Positions 7,699 to 16,052 of a stretch of DNA of 64,000 bases are shown here, one piece after another. The notes under the pieces are model-generated. The model was not told the origin of the DNA. It saw only the letters and a list, made by a program, of their open reading frames with translations, and did no database searches. Location of the stretch: assembly GCF_000725625.1 (NCBI RefSeq), contig NZ_JOHS01000011.1, positions 62,001 to 126,000 of the forward strand, in the 5' to 3' direction. The position numbers and the translations under genes were made by a program. Position 1 is the stretch's first letter. Each line of letters starts with the position of its first letter. This DNA comes from Streptomyces sp. NRRL F-6676. GTDB lineage: Bacteria > Actinomycetota > Actinomycetes > Streptomycetales > Streptomycetaceae.

Positions 7699-8922
7699 CT
7701 ACCGTTCGCCCGGGACGATCCGCCCCGACACCTCACCGAGGCCCACCCGGGCCCCGTCCGGCCCGGGGGCCCATGCCGTGAGCGTGACCTCGTCGCCGTC
7801 CTGGAGGAACGTACGGTCGCCCCCGGGCAGTGCCAGCGGGTCCCGGCCGTTCCAGGTCAGTTCGAGCAGCGAGCCCCGTTCACGCGGCCCCGGTCCGCTG
7901 ACCGTCCCCGACCCGTACAGGTCGCCCGTCCGCAGCGAGGCCCCGTTCACCGTCATGTGGGCGAGCTGCTGCGCGGCCGTCCAGTACATCGTGGCGAACG
8001 GCGGTTCGGACACCACGTGGCCGTTGACCGCGACGGACAGCCGCAGGTCGTAGCCGCCGGGCCCCTCGTCGGAGCCGGAGTCGTCCAGGTACGGCAGCAG
8101 CGCGTGCGTACGCTCCGGCGGGGCGACCCGCGCCTCCTCCAGGGCGTCGAGCGGGGTGATCCACGCCGACACCGACGTGGCGAAGGACTTGCCGAGAAAC
8201 GGGCCGAGCGGCACGTACTCCCACGCCTGGACGTCCCGGGCCGACCAGTCGTTGAGCAGGCACAGCCCGAACACGTGGTCGCGGAAGGCGGCCAGCGGCA
8301 CGGGCCGGCCCAGCGGTGAGGGCGTCCCGACGACGAAGCCGACCTCCGCCTCGATGTCGAGCCGCACCGAGGGACCGAACACCGGTTCGGCGTCGGTCGG
8401 CGTCTTGCGCTGCCCGGACGGCCGTACGACCTCCGTGCCGGACACCACGACCGTGCCCGAACGCCCGTGGTAACCGATGGGCAGGTGCTTCCAGTTCGGG
8501 GTGAGGGAGTCGGCCGCGTCCGGGCGGAAGATCTGCCCGACGTTCCGCGCGTGGTGCTCGGAGGAGTAGAAGTCGACGTAGTCCGCGACCTCGAAGGGCA
8601 GATGGAGCCGCACCCCGGACAGCGGGTGCAGCAGTCCGGCGACCGCCTCCTGGTGGGAGGGGACGGTGACCCACGCGGTCAGCGCGCGCCGGACGTCGGA
8701 CCAGGCGGTGCGGCCCGCGGCCAGCAGCGGGTTCAGCGTAGGCCGGGCGAGCAGCGAGGCGTACGGCGAGCCGAGGGCGAGGGCCGCCGCGCCCGCGTCG
8801 AGCACGTGGTCGCCGAGCCGGACGCCGACCGTCCGCGCGGTGCCGCCGGGCGGGGTGAACACGCCGTAGGGGAGATTGTGCGGGCCGAAGGGGTCGCCCT
8901 CGGGGACGTCGAACGGGGGCAT
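7699..8922 (-). CDS. fahA: fumarylacetoacetase
   Basis: 407 aa. Fumarylacetoacetate hydrolase performs the last step of tyrosine/homogentisate breakdown, giving fumarate and acetoacetate. Diagnostic stretches are FYSSEHHARNVGQIFRP, WKHLPIGYHGRSGTVVVSGT, then LDIEAEVGFVVG with the metal-binding Glu pair and DWSARDVQAWEYVPLGPFLG. Length fits bacterial FAH (about 400-420). The ATG at 8920-8922 begins the conserved MPPFDVPEGDPFGPHNLPYGVF N-terminus; the longer open frame upstream is Pro/Arg-rich repeat translation and is rejected. No other tyrosine catabolism gene is adjacent. Confidence 0.95.
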   Translation of the reverse strand: MPPFDVPEGDPFGPHNLPYGVFTPPGGTARTVGVRLGDHVLDAGAAALALGSPYASLLARPTLNPLLAAGRTAWSDVRRALTAWVTVPSHQEAVAGLLHPLSGVRLHLPFEVADYVDFYSSEHHARNVGQIFRPDAADSLTPNWKHLPIGYHGRSGTVVVSGTEVVRPSGQRKTPTDAEPVFGPSVRLDIEAEVGFVVGTPSPLGRPVPLAAFRDHVFGLCLLNDWSARDVQAWEYVPLGPFLGKSFATSVSAWITPLDALEEARVAPPERTHALLPYLDDSGSDEGPGGYDLRLSVAVNGHVVSEPPFATMYWTAAQQLAHMTVNGASLRTGDLYGSGTVSGPGPRERGSLLELTWNGRDPLALPGGDRTFLQDGDEVTLTAWAPGPDGARVGLGEVSGRIVPGER

Positions 8923-9033
8923 GCGGTGCTGCCTCGCTTTCGTGCGCGCCGGGCGGGGACACGGCTCCCGCTGGTGGCGGGCGGACGCGTTCCCGGTGGT
9001 CGCGCCACACGTTACGGCCGAGTCGCCCGCCAT

Positions 9034-9240
9034 GGGCAGTGGGCGGGGCGGGTGCGGGCGGGACGGCGCGCAGTGGGCGGGGCGGGTGTGGGCGGGACGG
9101 CGCGCAGTGTGCGCGATGGGTGTTGACGGGCCGGCGGGCAGTTCGCGGGAGGTGTGTTGACGGGTCGGCGGGCAGTGCGCGGGACGGATGTTGACGTGAG
9201 ACGGGCGGTACGCGGGGCGGGTGTTGGCGGACGGCGTAGG
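9034..9240. repeat. G-rich degenerate repeat in the gap upstream of fahA
   Basis: The 424-bp gap between fahA and the HAD gene (8923-9346) contains about five degenerate units of 31-37 bp built on GCAGTGGGCGGGGCGGGTG and later TGTTGACGGGYCGGCGGGCA. The first two units (9037-9105) are close to identical; later ones drift. The GGGCGGG runs could form G-quadruplexes. Promoters for the divergent genes must lie here but no convincing -10/-35 pair was found. Confidence 0.55.
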
Positions 9241-9346
9241 CGCCGTGCGCCAACTGTCGTTGTCGGGCCGGTCGTTGCACACGAGAAAGCGGACGTCGTC
9301 CGGTTCGGGGCGGGTCGGTGGGGCGTGACATCCGTATTCTCTGATC

Positions 9347-10162
9347 ATGGCCGCACCCACCGCATATGCCCTCATCGCCACTGACCTGGACGGAACGCTG
9401 CTGCGCGGCGACGACACGCTCTCCGACCGGTCCCTCGCCGCGCTCGCGCGGGTGGCCGCGGCCGGGGCGACACACCTGGTGGTGACGGGGCGGCCGGCGC
9501 CGAGGGTGCGCCCGCTCCTGGAGGACCTGGGCGGTCAGGGGCTCGCGGTGTGCGGGCAGGGCGCGCAGTTGTACGACGCCGGCGCGGACCGGCTGCTGTG
9601 GTCCGTCACGCTGGACCGCGAGCTGGCCGAGACCGCGCTCGGCAAGGTGGAGGCCGAGGTCGGCGAGGTGTACGCCGCCGTCGACCAGGACGGCGCGGAC
9701 GGGCTGACGCTGATCGAGCCCGGCTACCTCATGCCGCACCCCACCCTGCCGGCCGTACGGGTCGGCCGGCGCGACGACCTGTGGGCCGAGCCGATCAGCA
9801 AGGTGCTGCTGCGCCACCCCTACCTCTCCGACGACGAACTGGCGGCGGCGGCCCGGGGAGCGGTCGGTTCACTGGCCACGGTCACCATGTCGGGGCCGGG
9901 GACCGTCGAACTCCAGCCATGCGGCGTGACGAAGGCGACCGGGCTCGCGCTGGCGGCCGAGCGGCTGGGGCTGTCCCCGGCCGAGACTCTCGCCTTCGGG
10001 GACATGCCCAACGACATCCCCATGTTCGACTGGGCGGCCCACGGCGTGGCCATGGCCAACGCCCATCCCGAACTCAAGGCGGTCGCCGACGAGGTCACGG
10101 CGTCGAACGAGGACGACGGCATCGCCGTCGTCCTCGAACGCCTCTTCCCGGGCCGGGCCTGA
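9347..10162 (+). CDS. HAD-superfamily hydrolase, Cof/IIB subfamily
   Basis: 271 aa. Motif I is DLDGTLL with the nucleophile Asp13 and acid Asp15; motif II is VVTGRP near residue 46; motif III Lys lies near KVLLRH; motif IV is AFGDMPNDIPMF. The long cap between motifs II and III is the type IIB cap of Cof-like sugar-phosphate or flavin-phosphate phosphatases. It is a soluble single gene, starting at the ATG after GATC; fahA is divergent. The physiological substrate cannot be assigned. Confidence 0.88.
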   Translation: MAAPTAYALIATDLDGTLLRGDDTLSDRSLAALARVAAAGATHLVVTGRPAPRVRPLLEDLGGQGLAVCGQGAQLYDAGADRLLWSVTLDRELAETALGKVEAEVGEVYAAVDQDGADGLTLIEPGYLMPHPTLPAVRVGRRDDLWAEPISKVLLRHPYLSDDELAAAARGAVGSLATVTMSGPGTVELQPCGVTKATGLALAAERLGLSPAETLAFGDMPNDIPMFDWAAHGVAMANAHPELKAVADEVTASNEDDGIAVVLERLFPGRA

Positions 10163-10231
10163 AGCCCGTACGACCCCCGTCCCGGGCGGCCGGGTCCCTG
10201 GGGGCAACCGGGCCCCTGGGGGTCGGCCGGC

Positions 10232-10723
10232 TCAGTACGCGCCGTACACGTTGTCGATCGAGCCGTAGCGCGCGGCCGCGTAGTTGCAGGACGCGGTGAT
10301 GTTGGCGACCGGGTCGAACGGGTCGAGCGCGGTGCCGGGCACGTGGTAGACGAGGAAGGTGGGGTCGATGATCTGGAGCAGGCCCTTGGACGGGGTGCCC
10401 GCCGCGGCGTTGGAGTCCCAGTTGTTCACGGCGAGCGGGTTGCCCGAGGACTCGCGCATGATGTTGCGGTGGATGCCGTCGTAGCTGCCGGGGATGCCGT
10501 TCTGGGCCATGATCGCCAGGGACTGCTGGATCCAGCCGTCCAGGTTGTCGGTGTAGGCGGCCGAGGTGGTCGTGGCCGCGGTGGTGGTCGCCGCGGTCGT
10601 CGTCGTGGCGGCGGACGCCTGGGTCGCGCCGAACAGCGGCAGGGCGAGGGCGGCGGCACCGGTGCCGGCGGCGATCACGGCGCGGGTGGGCAGGCGGAAG
10701 CCGGGCAGGGCGAAGCGGGGCAT
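10232..10723 (-). CDS. secreted SLT-type lytic transglycosylase
   Basis: 163 aa. A signal peptide runs to about residue 38 (RAVIAAGTGAAALALPLFG then ATQASA), followed by a Thr/Ala-rich linker (ATTTTAATTT) and a compact SLT domain: the catalytic Glu is in NIMRESSGNP, followed by SKGLLQIIDPTF and a final NYAAARYGS. It should cleave peptidoglycan outside the membrane. Its long leader contains a c-di-AMP riboswitch, as is common for cell wall hydrolases in Streptomyces. It converges with the HAD gene. Confidence 0.9.
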   Translation of the reverse strand: MPRFALPGFRLPTRAVIAAGTGAAALALPLFGATQASAATTTTAATTTAATTTSAAYTDNLDGWIQQSLAIMAQNGIPGSYDGIHRNIMRESSGNPLAVNNWDSNAAAGTPSKGLLQIIDPTFLVYHVPGTALDPFDPVANITASCNYAAARYGSIDNVYGAY

Positions 10724-10737
10724 GGCGGATGTCCTCT

Positions 10738-10915
10738 CCGTCGCCTGCGAGGTGAGCTGTCGGGTTCGGGCTGGGAGGTGCCCGGCCGGCCCGCACGCGA
10801 GCGCGCATCCGGCTTCACCCCTAGCCGGTCCGGGACTTGCCCCGGACCGGCGACTTACCTGGGTCCCCCGCTCCTGCCGTGCGAGATGGGTGAATGGGTG
10901 TTCCGGGCGGCGGCA
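10738..10915 (-). ncRNA. ydaO/yuaA c-di-AMP riboswitch
   Basis: Read on the minus strand, the leader has the ydaO landmarks in order: GGAGCGGGGGACCCAGG (about 10876-10860), a variable hairpin (GGTCCGGGGCAAGTCCCGGACC), then TAGGGGTGAAGCCGG, a variable arm, and the conserved 3' block CCCGAACCCGACAGCTCACC followed by TCGCAGGCG. The 3' block ends 15 bp before the transglycosylase ATG, so the switch can control expression of that gene. ydaO riboswitches bind c-di-AMP and usually turn genes off when it is high. Confidence 0.88.
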
Positions 10916-10945
10916 GGACTCGGCGTTCCGTCCGGATCGGGGAGG

Positions 10946-10975
10946 AAGCTATGCGAGAGAACCTGTGAGGAACAA
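10946..10975 (-). promoter_or_regulatory. candidate promoter for the riboswitch-transglycosylase transcript
   Basis: On the minus strand, TTGTTC (10975-10970) is followed by 18 bp and TAGCTT (10951-10946), giving a transcription start near 10938, just before the 5' edge of the riboswitch. Spacing and position fit; sequence match is moderate. Confidence 0.45.
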
Positions 10976-11451
10976 GTGACGAAAACGTGGTTCTCCCCGG
11001 TTGATCTTGTGGTGGGCGTTTTGGGCTGTTGATCCTTTGTGCGGCGTGGAGCTCAACTGGGCACCCTGGTAAGGGGAATGCGTGCTTCCGGTTGTCCGCG
11101 GCCGACGGGGGTGGCGCGTGACCCAACTCACTGGCCGGACGAGCCGGGCGTATGGTGCGGAAAGGTTCAATATTCCGCAAGTCGGCCGCGCGAGATGTCC
11201 CGGTGTCGTCCGGGTGGCGCCGACGGGATCCGCCGAGGAAGTGCCGTGGTGTGATCATGCGTGTGTCACTAAATAACTGCGCGTATCACCCGATCACGAA
11301 CATGCCGTCTCTGATCCGATACGTCCCGGCCTGGAACCATGGGCGCTCGTGGTGATCGAAACATGACCGGATACGCTGACTTGAGTGAGGGCAGCGACCT
11401 ATCGACAAACCGTGTAACCGTCACCAGACACCAGCAGACAGGAGACCCCTC
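10976..11451. other. intergenic region upstream of the polyprenyl synthase; no gene seen
   Basis: 476 bp between the divergent riboswitch promoter and the polyprenyl synthase. Short open frames here lack Streptomyces third-position GC bias and are not called. The segment from 11230 is relatively AT-rich (TGATCATGCGTGTGTCACTA), as expected for promoter DNA, and TACGCT near 11373 could be a -10 for the rightward gene. Confidence 0.4.
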
Positions 11452-12462
11452 GTGACCGTCGTCGGGCCATTCGGGCTGAGCGTGCGGGACCAGGCTCTGG
11501 AAGCCGATGTCCAGGTCGGTCTGACGGCTGTCGAGGAGGGCCTGCTCGGCGCCACCAAGAGCGAGGTCCCCTTCATCACGGAGGCCGCCCAGCACCTCGT
11601 CCGCGCGGGCGGGAAGCGGTTCCGGCCGCTGCTGGTGATGCTGGCGGCGCAGTTCGGCGACCCGTACGCGCCGGGGATCGTGCCCTCGGCGGTCGTCGTC
11701 GAGCTCACCCACCTCGCCACGCTCTACCACGACGACGTCATGGACGAGGCCGAGGTGCGGCGCGGGGTGGACAGCGCGAACACCCGCTGGGGCAACTCGG
11801 TCGCGGTCCTCACCGGCGACTTCCTCTTCTCCCGCGCCTCCCACATGCTGGCCGACCTCGGCCCCGAGGCGGTCCGCATCCAGGCGGAGGCGTTCGAACG
11901 GCTGGTCACCGGGCAGATCCTGGAGACCGCCGGGCCGCGCGACGGCCGGGACCCGGTCGACCACTACCTCGACGTGCTGGCCGGCAAGACCGGCTCGCTG
12001 GTCGCGGTGGCCTGCCGGTTCGGCGCGATGATGTCCGGCGCCGACGAGACGGTCGTGGACGTGCTGACGCAGTACGGGGAGCGGCTCGGCGTCGCCTTCC
12101 AGCTCGCCGACGACGTCCTCGACATCGCCTCCGACTCCCGCGAGTCCGGCAAGACGCCGGGCACCGACCTGCGCGAGGGCATCCCCACGCTGCCGGTGCT
12201 GCGGCTGCGCGAGCAGGCCGAGCGGCTCGGGCTGCCGGAGGACGCGGCCCTGTGCGCGCTGCTCGACTCCGACCTGAGCGACGACGCCCGGCTCACCGAG
12301 GCGCTGGAGCTGCTGCGCGGGCACCCGGCGCTCGAACAGGCGCGGCGGGACACGGTGCGGTACGCGGAGGAGGCGCGCTCCGCGCTGGCCCCGCTGCCGG
12401 ACTGCGCGGCGAAGAAGGCGCTCACGGAGATGTGCGAACTCGTGGTGCACCGGGCCGGGTGA
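11452..12462 (+). CDS. polyprenyl diphosphate synthase (long-chain trans-prenyltransferase)
   Basis: 336 aa, GTG start at 11452. The first Asp-rich motif DDVMDEAE (from residue 94) and second DDVLDIASD (from about 220) bind the magnesium-diphosphate of the allylic substrate; GGKRFRPLLVML near 49 and LTGDFLFSRA near 118 are further family signatures. By family and length it builds the C35-C50 isoprenoid side chain used for menaquinone. This fits a position close to a complex I operon, whose electron acceptor is menaquinone, although they are 18 kb apart here. Confidence 0.9.
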   Translation: MTVVGPFGLSVRDQALEADVQVGLTAVEEGLLGATKSEVPFITEAAQHLVRAGGKRFRPLLVMLAAQFGDPYAPGIVPSAVVVELTHLATLYHDDVMDEAEVRRGVDSANTRWGNSVAVLTGDFLFSRASHMLADLGPEAVRIQAEAFERLVTGQILETAGPRDGRDPVDHYLDVLAGKTGSLVAVACRFGAMMSGADETVVDVLTQYGERLGVAFQLADDVLDIASDSRESGKTPGTDLREGIPTLPVLRLREQAERLGLPEDAALCALLDSDLSDDARLTEALELLRGHPALEQARRDTVRYAEEARSALAPLPDCAAKKALTEMCELVVHRAG

Positions 12463-12469
12463 CGCCGGG

Positions 12470-12584
12470 CCCTCGCCGCCCTCGTCGACCCCCTCTTTCC
12501 CTACGGGTGGGTGGACGCTCTCCACCCTCGCCGCCCTCGTCGACCCCGTCTTCCCCTACGGGTGGGTGGACGTTCTCCACCCTC
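12470..12584. repeat. 55-bp tandem duplication carrying a hairpin in each copy
   Basis: Units begin at 12470 and 12525, with a partial third at 12580. Each contains the inverted repeat GGGTGGACGYTCTCCACCC (7-bp arms, 5-nt loop) near its end. Located 8 bp after the polyprenyl synthase stop, the pair looks like a duplicated terminator. The rest of the 340-bp gap to the next gene (12585-12802) holds no recognisable gene. Confidence 0.7.
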
Positions 12585-12802
12585 GCGTCATACCGCAGGA
12601 GTACGCGGAGTTGGACCCGGGGGTTGACGCCTCGTCGCGGACTTTTTGGTCATATGGAGAGGACCACCTCCCCGGACTTCGGGTGACAATGGCGGCACGG
12701 GGTGGGAAGTCCCGGCTCGAGCGCGAACCGAGAGCCGAGGGGAACGCGCCGAGGGGAGCGCGAGCACGGCACGCCGCCGCCGACGACGGAGGTAAGGCAC
12801 AC

Positions 12803-14101
12803 ATGGCACCGTACGGAACCGACGACATCACTCCCGGTGGGAGCCCGGGCGAGCACCCGGGCGGCAGCGCCGGCGACGCGGGCGGGGCGCGGCGCAGGGC
12901 CACGCGGTACGTCGTGCCGGTCGCGGTGGTGGGGGTGGCGGCGGCGACGATCGGGCTCGTCCCGGCGCTCGCCGACTCCGGTGACCCCCACCTGCCGAAG
13001 ATCAGCGCGCAGAAGCTCCTCGAGAAGATCGCCGCGTCGGACGTGGACCAGCTCTCCGGCACGGTCAAGATCACCACCGACCTGGGCCTGCCGGACCTGG
13101 GCGGCCTGGAGAGCGGCCTGCTCTCCGGCGCCTCGCCGCAGGGTGGTGGCTCCACCGCCGACCCCTCCTCGAAGCTGACGGAGCTGGCGAGCGGCACGCA
13201 CACCCTGCGCGTGGCCGTGGACGGCCCGGACAGGCACAAGCTGTCCATCGTCGAGAAGGCCGCCGAGTACAGCGTCATCCACAACGGCGACGAGGTGTGG
13301 GCGTACGACAGCGCCTCCAACCAGGCCTACCACGCCGAGGAGCCGGGCGGCGCGAAGGACGGGAAGAGCGGGAAGAACGGCGGCAAGCACCACCGCGCCG
13401 GGTCCGACGACACGTCCGTCACTCCCAAGGACCTCGCCGAGCAGGTCCTCAAGGCCGCCGACGGCACGACGTCCGTCACGGTCGACGGCACCGCCCGGGT
13501 CGCCGGCCGGGACGCCTACAAGCTGCTGGTCAAGCCGGAGAAGTCCGGTTCGACGGTGGGCGCGATCAGCATCGCGGTGGACGCGCGGACGGGGCTGCCG
13601 CTGAAGTTCACGCTCACCCCCTCCTCGGGCGGCGCGGCCGTGGTGGACGCGGGCTTCACCAAGGTGAGCTTCGACCGGCCGGCCGCCTCGACGTTCGACT
13701 TCACCCCGCCCAAGGGCACGAAGGTCACCGAGGAGGACGACGCCGCGAAGCAGGAGTCCCGCAGGGCCCCGGGCGGCGCGATGGGCGGCGCCCTGCCCGG
13801 ACTCGGCGCCCTCACCAGCACGCAGGGGGCCAGGACGATCGGCGAGGGCTGGACGGCGATAGCCGAGTTCGGCGGCGACGAGAGCATGCCCTCGGACTCC
13901 TCGCACGGCTCGGATTCGGCCGACGACAGCACGGTCTCCGGCCTTCTGGGCTCCTTCGGGGACAAGGTGACGGGCAAGTTCGGCTCCGGCACGGTCTTCT
14001 CCACCCGCCTGGTCAACGCGCTGATCACCGACGACGGCAGGGTCTACGCGGGCGCGGTCACGAAGGACGCGCTGGTGAAGGCGGCCGACGCCGCCAAGTA
14101 G
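12803..14101 (+). CDS. LolA-like exported lipoprotein-carrier-fold protein
   Basis: 432 aa with one N-terminal membrane segment or signal (RYVVPVAVVGVAAATIGLVP, about 35-54) after a Gly-rich cytoplasmic lead. The exported part resembles LolA/DUF2092: LEKIAASDVDQLSGTVKITT, then EKAAEYSVIHNGDEVWAYDS and AYHAEEP, and a later block GLPLKFTLTP. Such proteins occur in actinobacteria beside ABC exporters, as here (49 bp to the next gene). The ATG at 12803 is chosen for the GGAGG 9 bp upstream; the frame is open further 5' to 12566, but there without good signals. A role in moving a hydrophobic molecule or in a sensor complex is inference. Confidence 0.75.
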   Translation: MAPYGTDDITPGGSPGEHPGGSAGDAGGARRRATRYVVPVAVVGVAAATIGLVPALADSGDPHLPKISAQKLLEKIAASDVDQLSGTVKITTDLGLPDLGGLESGLLSGASPQGGGSTADPSSKLTELASGTHTLRVAVDGPDRHKLSIVEKAAEYSVIHNGDEVWAYDSASNQAYHAEEPGGAKDGKSGKNGGKHHRAGSDDTSVTPKDLAEQVLKAADGTTSVTVDGTARVAGRDAYKLLVKPEKSGSTVGAISIAVDARTGLPLKFTLTPSSGGAAVVDAGFTKVSFDRPAASTFDFTPPKGTKVTEEDDAAKQESRRAPGGAMGGALPGLGALTSTQGARTIGEGWTAIAEFGGDESMPSDSSHGSDSADDSTVSGLLGSFGDKVTGKFGSGTVFSTRLVNALITDDGRVYAGAVTKDALVKAADAAK

Positions 14102-14149
14102 GAACGGGGTCCGCCCGGGCGGACCGTACGGCACGAGTGGGGGGAGCGC

Positions 14150-15148
14150 ATGGAGCAACCGTCCACCGCGGAGGGGCAGCCGGCGGAGGCCGACGACGCG
14201 GCGGTCTCCGCCGGTGCGGGCGCGGTCATCGCTACCCGTGCGCTCACCAAGCGGTACCGCGGCGGGCAGCTCGCCGTGGACGGTCTCGACCTGACCGTCC
14301 CGGCGGGCAGCGTCTTCGGCTTCCTCGGACCCAACGGCTCCGGCAAGACGACGACGATCCGGATGCTGATGGGCCTCATCGAGCCGACCTCCGGCACGGC
14401 GCACGTGCTCGGCCGGCCCATGCCCCGCGCGGGCCGCGCCGTGCTCCCGCACGTCGGCGCGCTCATCGAGGGCCCGGCGCTGTACGGATTCCTCTCCGGG
14501 CGCGACAACCTCCTGCGGTACGACGCCGCCGACCCCACCGCCGATCCGCGCACCCGGCGGGCCCGGGTCGGGGCCGCCCTCGACCGGGTCGGGCTGACCG
14601 CGGCCGCCGGGAAGAAGGCGAGGGCGTACTCGCTCGGCATGAAGCAGCGGCTGGGCCTCGCCGCGGCCCTGCTCCAGCCGCGCCGGCTGCTCGTCCTGGA
14701 CGAGCCGACCAACGGCCTCGACCCCCAGGGCATGCGCGAGATCCGCACCCTGGTCAGGGAGTTGGCCTCCGACGGCACCACCGTCTTCCTCTCCTCCCAT
14801 CTGCTGGACGAGATCGAGCAGGTCTGCACCCACGTGGCCGTGATGGCCCGGGGGCGGCTCCTCACCCAGGGCCCGGTGGCCGAGCTGGCGGCGGGCGCGC
14901 GGGGACGGCTGCTGGTGACCACCCCGGACCCGGCGGACGCGGCCCGGGTACTGAAGGAACAGGGCGTGGACGACGTCGTACTGGCCGAGGACCGGGTCAC
15001 CGGGGAGCCGCCGGAGGGCGAACTCGCCGACCTCAACGCCGCCTTGGTGGCGGCCGGAGTGCGCGTGCGGGGCTTCGCCGTGGAACGGGCCTCGCTGGAG
15101 GACGCGTTCGTGGCACTGACGGGGGAGGGCTTCGATGTCGCGGGCTGA
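14150..15148 (+). CDS. ABC exporter ATP-binding protein
   Basis: 332 aa. Walker A GPNGSGKTTT is at about 60-69, the signature YSLGMKQRLGLA near 163 and Walker B LLVLDEPTNGLDPQG near 182, then the switch His in LSSHLLDE. DrrA/NatA-like C-terminal extension follows. The N-terminal 20 residues are acidic/Ala-rich. It starts after GGGGAGCGC and overlaps the permease gene by 14 bp. Works with that permease to export an unknown substrate. Confidence 0.9.
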   Translation: MEQPSTAEGQPAEADDAAVSAGAGAVIATRALTKRYRGGQLAVDGLDLTVPAGSVFGFLGPNGSGKTTTIRMLMGLIEPTSGTAHVLGRPMPRAGRAVLPHVGALIEGPALYGFLSGRDNLLRYDAADPTADPRTRRARVGAALDRVGLTAAAGKKARAYSLGMKQRLGLAAALLQPRRLLVLDEPTNGLDPQGMREIRTLVRELASDGTTVFLSSHLLDEIEQVCTHVAVMARGRLLTQGPVAELAAGARGRLLVTTPDPADAARVLKEQGVDDVVLAEDRVTGEPPEGELADLNAALVAAGVRVRGFAVERASLEDAFVALTGEGFDVAG

Positions 15149-16052
15149 GACGACGGACCCGGCGGCGCCGGAGGCCGCGCCGGTACGGGGTGCCGCCGTC
15201 TCCGCTCCGATGGGGCGGCCGAGCCCGCTGTGGTCCCTCGGGCTGTTCCGCAGCGAGCTGGGCATCACCTTCCGCCGCTGGCGCACGCGCGCCCTGCTGG
15301 GTGTGCTGGTCGCGGTGCCGGTGCTCGTCGGGGTCGCCGTGAAGATCGAGACGAGCGACGGCTCCGGCACGGGCGGGGGCGGCCCGGCGTTCCTCGCGCA
15401 GATCACCAACAACGGCCTGTTCCTGGTCTTCACCGCGCTCGCCGCGACGCTCCCCTTCTTCCTGCCGATGGCCGTCGGCGTCGTCGCGGGCGACGCCCTC
15501 GCCGGCGAGGCGAACGCCGGCACCCTGCGCTACCTCCTGGTCGCCCCGGCCGGCCGCACCCGGCTGCTGCTCACCAAGTACGCGACGGTCCTGGCGTTCT
15601 GCCTGGCCGCCACCCTGGTCGTGGCCCTCTCGGCGCTCGCGGTCGGCGCGCTGCTGTTCCCGCTGGGCGAGCTGACCACCATCTCCGGCACCCGGATAAG
15701 TTTCGGCGACGGACTCGTGCGGGCACTGCTCATCGCACTTTTCGTCGCCGCCTCACTGATCGGTGTGGCCGCCCTCGGCCTGTTCGTCTCCACCCTCACC
15801 AACAGCGGCATCGCGGCGATGGCGACGACGGTCGGGCTGCTGATCACCGTGCAGATCCTCGACCAGATACCCCAGCTCCACGCGATACAGCCGTACCTCT
15901 TCTCCCACTACTGGCTGTCCTTCGCGGACCTGATGCGGGACCCCGTCTACTGGGACGACCTCCTCCACAACCTCGGCCTCCAGGCCCTCTACGGCGCGGT
16001 CTTCGGCTCGGCCGCCTGGGCCCGCTTCACGGCGAAGGACATCACGGCCTAG
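15135..16052 (+). CDS. ABC-2 type transporter permease
   Basis: 305 aa with about six membrane spans, the first at VLVAVPVLVGVAVKI. The segment GDALAGEANAGTLRYLLVAPAGRTRLLLTK is the hallmark of ABC-2 permeases. The start overlaps the ATPase gene by 14 bp. Its TAG stop overlaps the stop of the convergent LysR gene within the tetramer CTAG at 16049-16052, so no terminator lies between them. Confidence 0.88.
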   Translation: MSRAETTDPAAPEAAPVRGAAVSAPMGRPSPLWSLGLFRSELGITFRRWRTRALLGVLVAVPVLVGVAVKIETSDGSGTGGGGPAFLAQITNNGLFLVFTALAATLPFFLPMAVGVVAGDALAGEANAGTLRYLLVAPAGRTRLLLTKYATVLAFCLAATLVVALSALAVGALLFPLGELTTISGTRISFGDGLVRALLIALFVAASLIGVAALGLFVSTLTNSGIAAMATTVGLLITVQILDQIPQLHAIQPYLFSHYWLSFADLMRDPVYWDDLLHNLGLQALYGAVFGSAAWARFTAKDITA

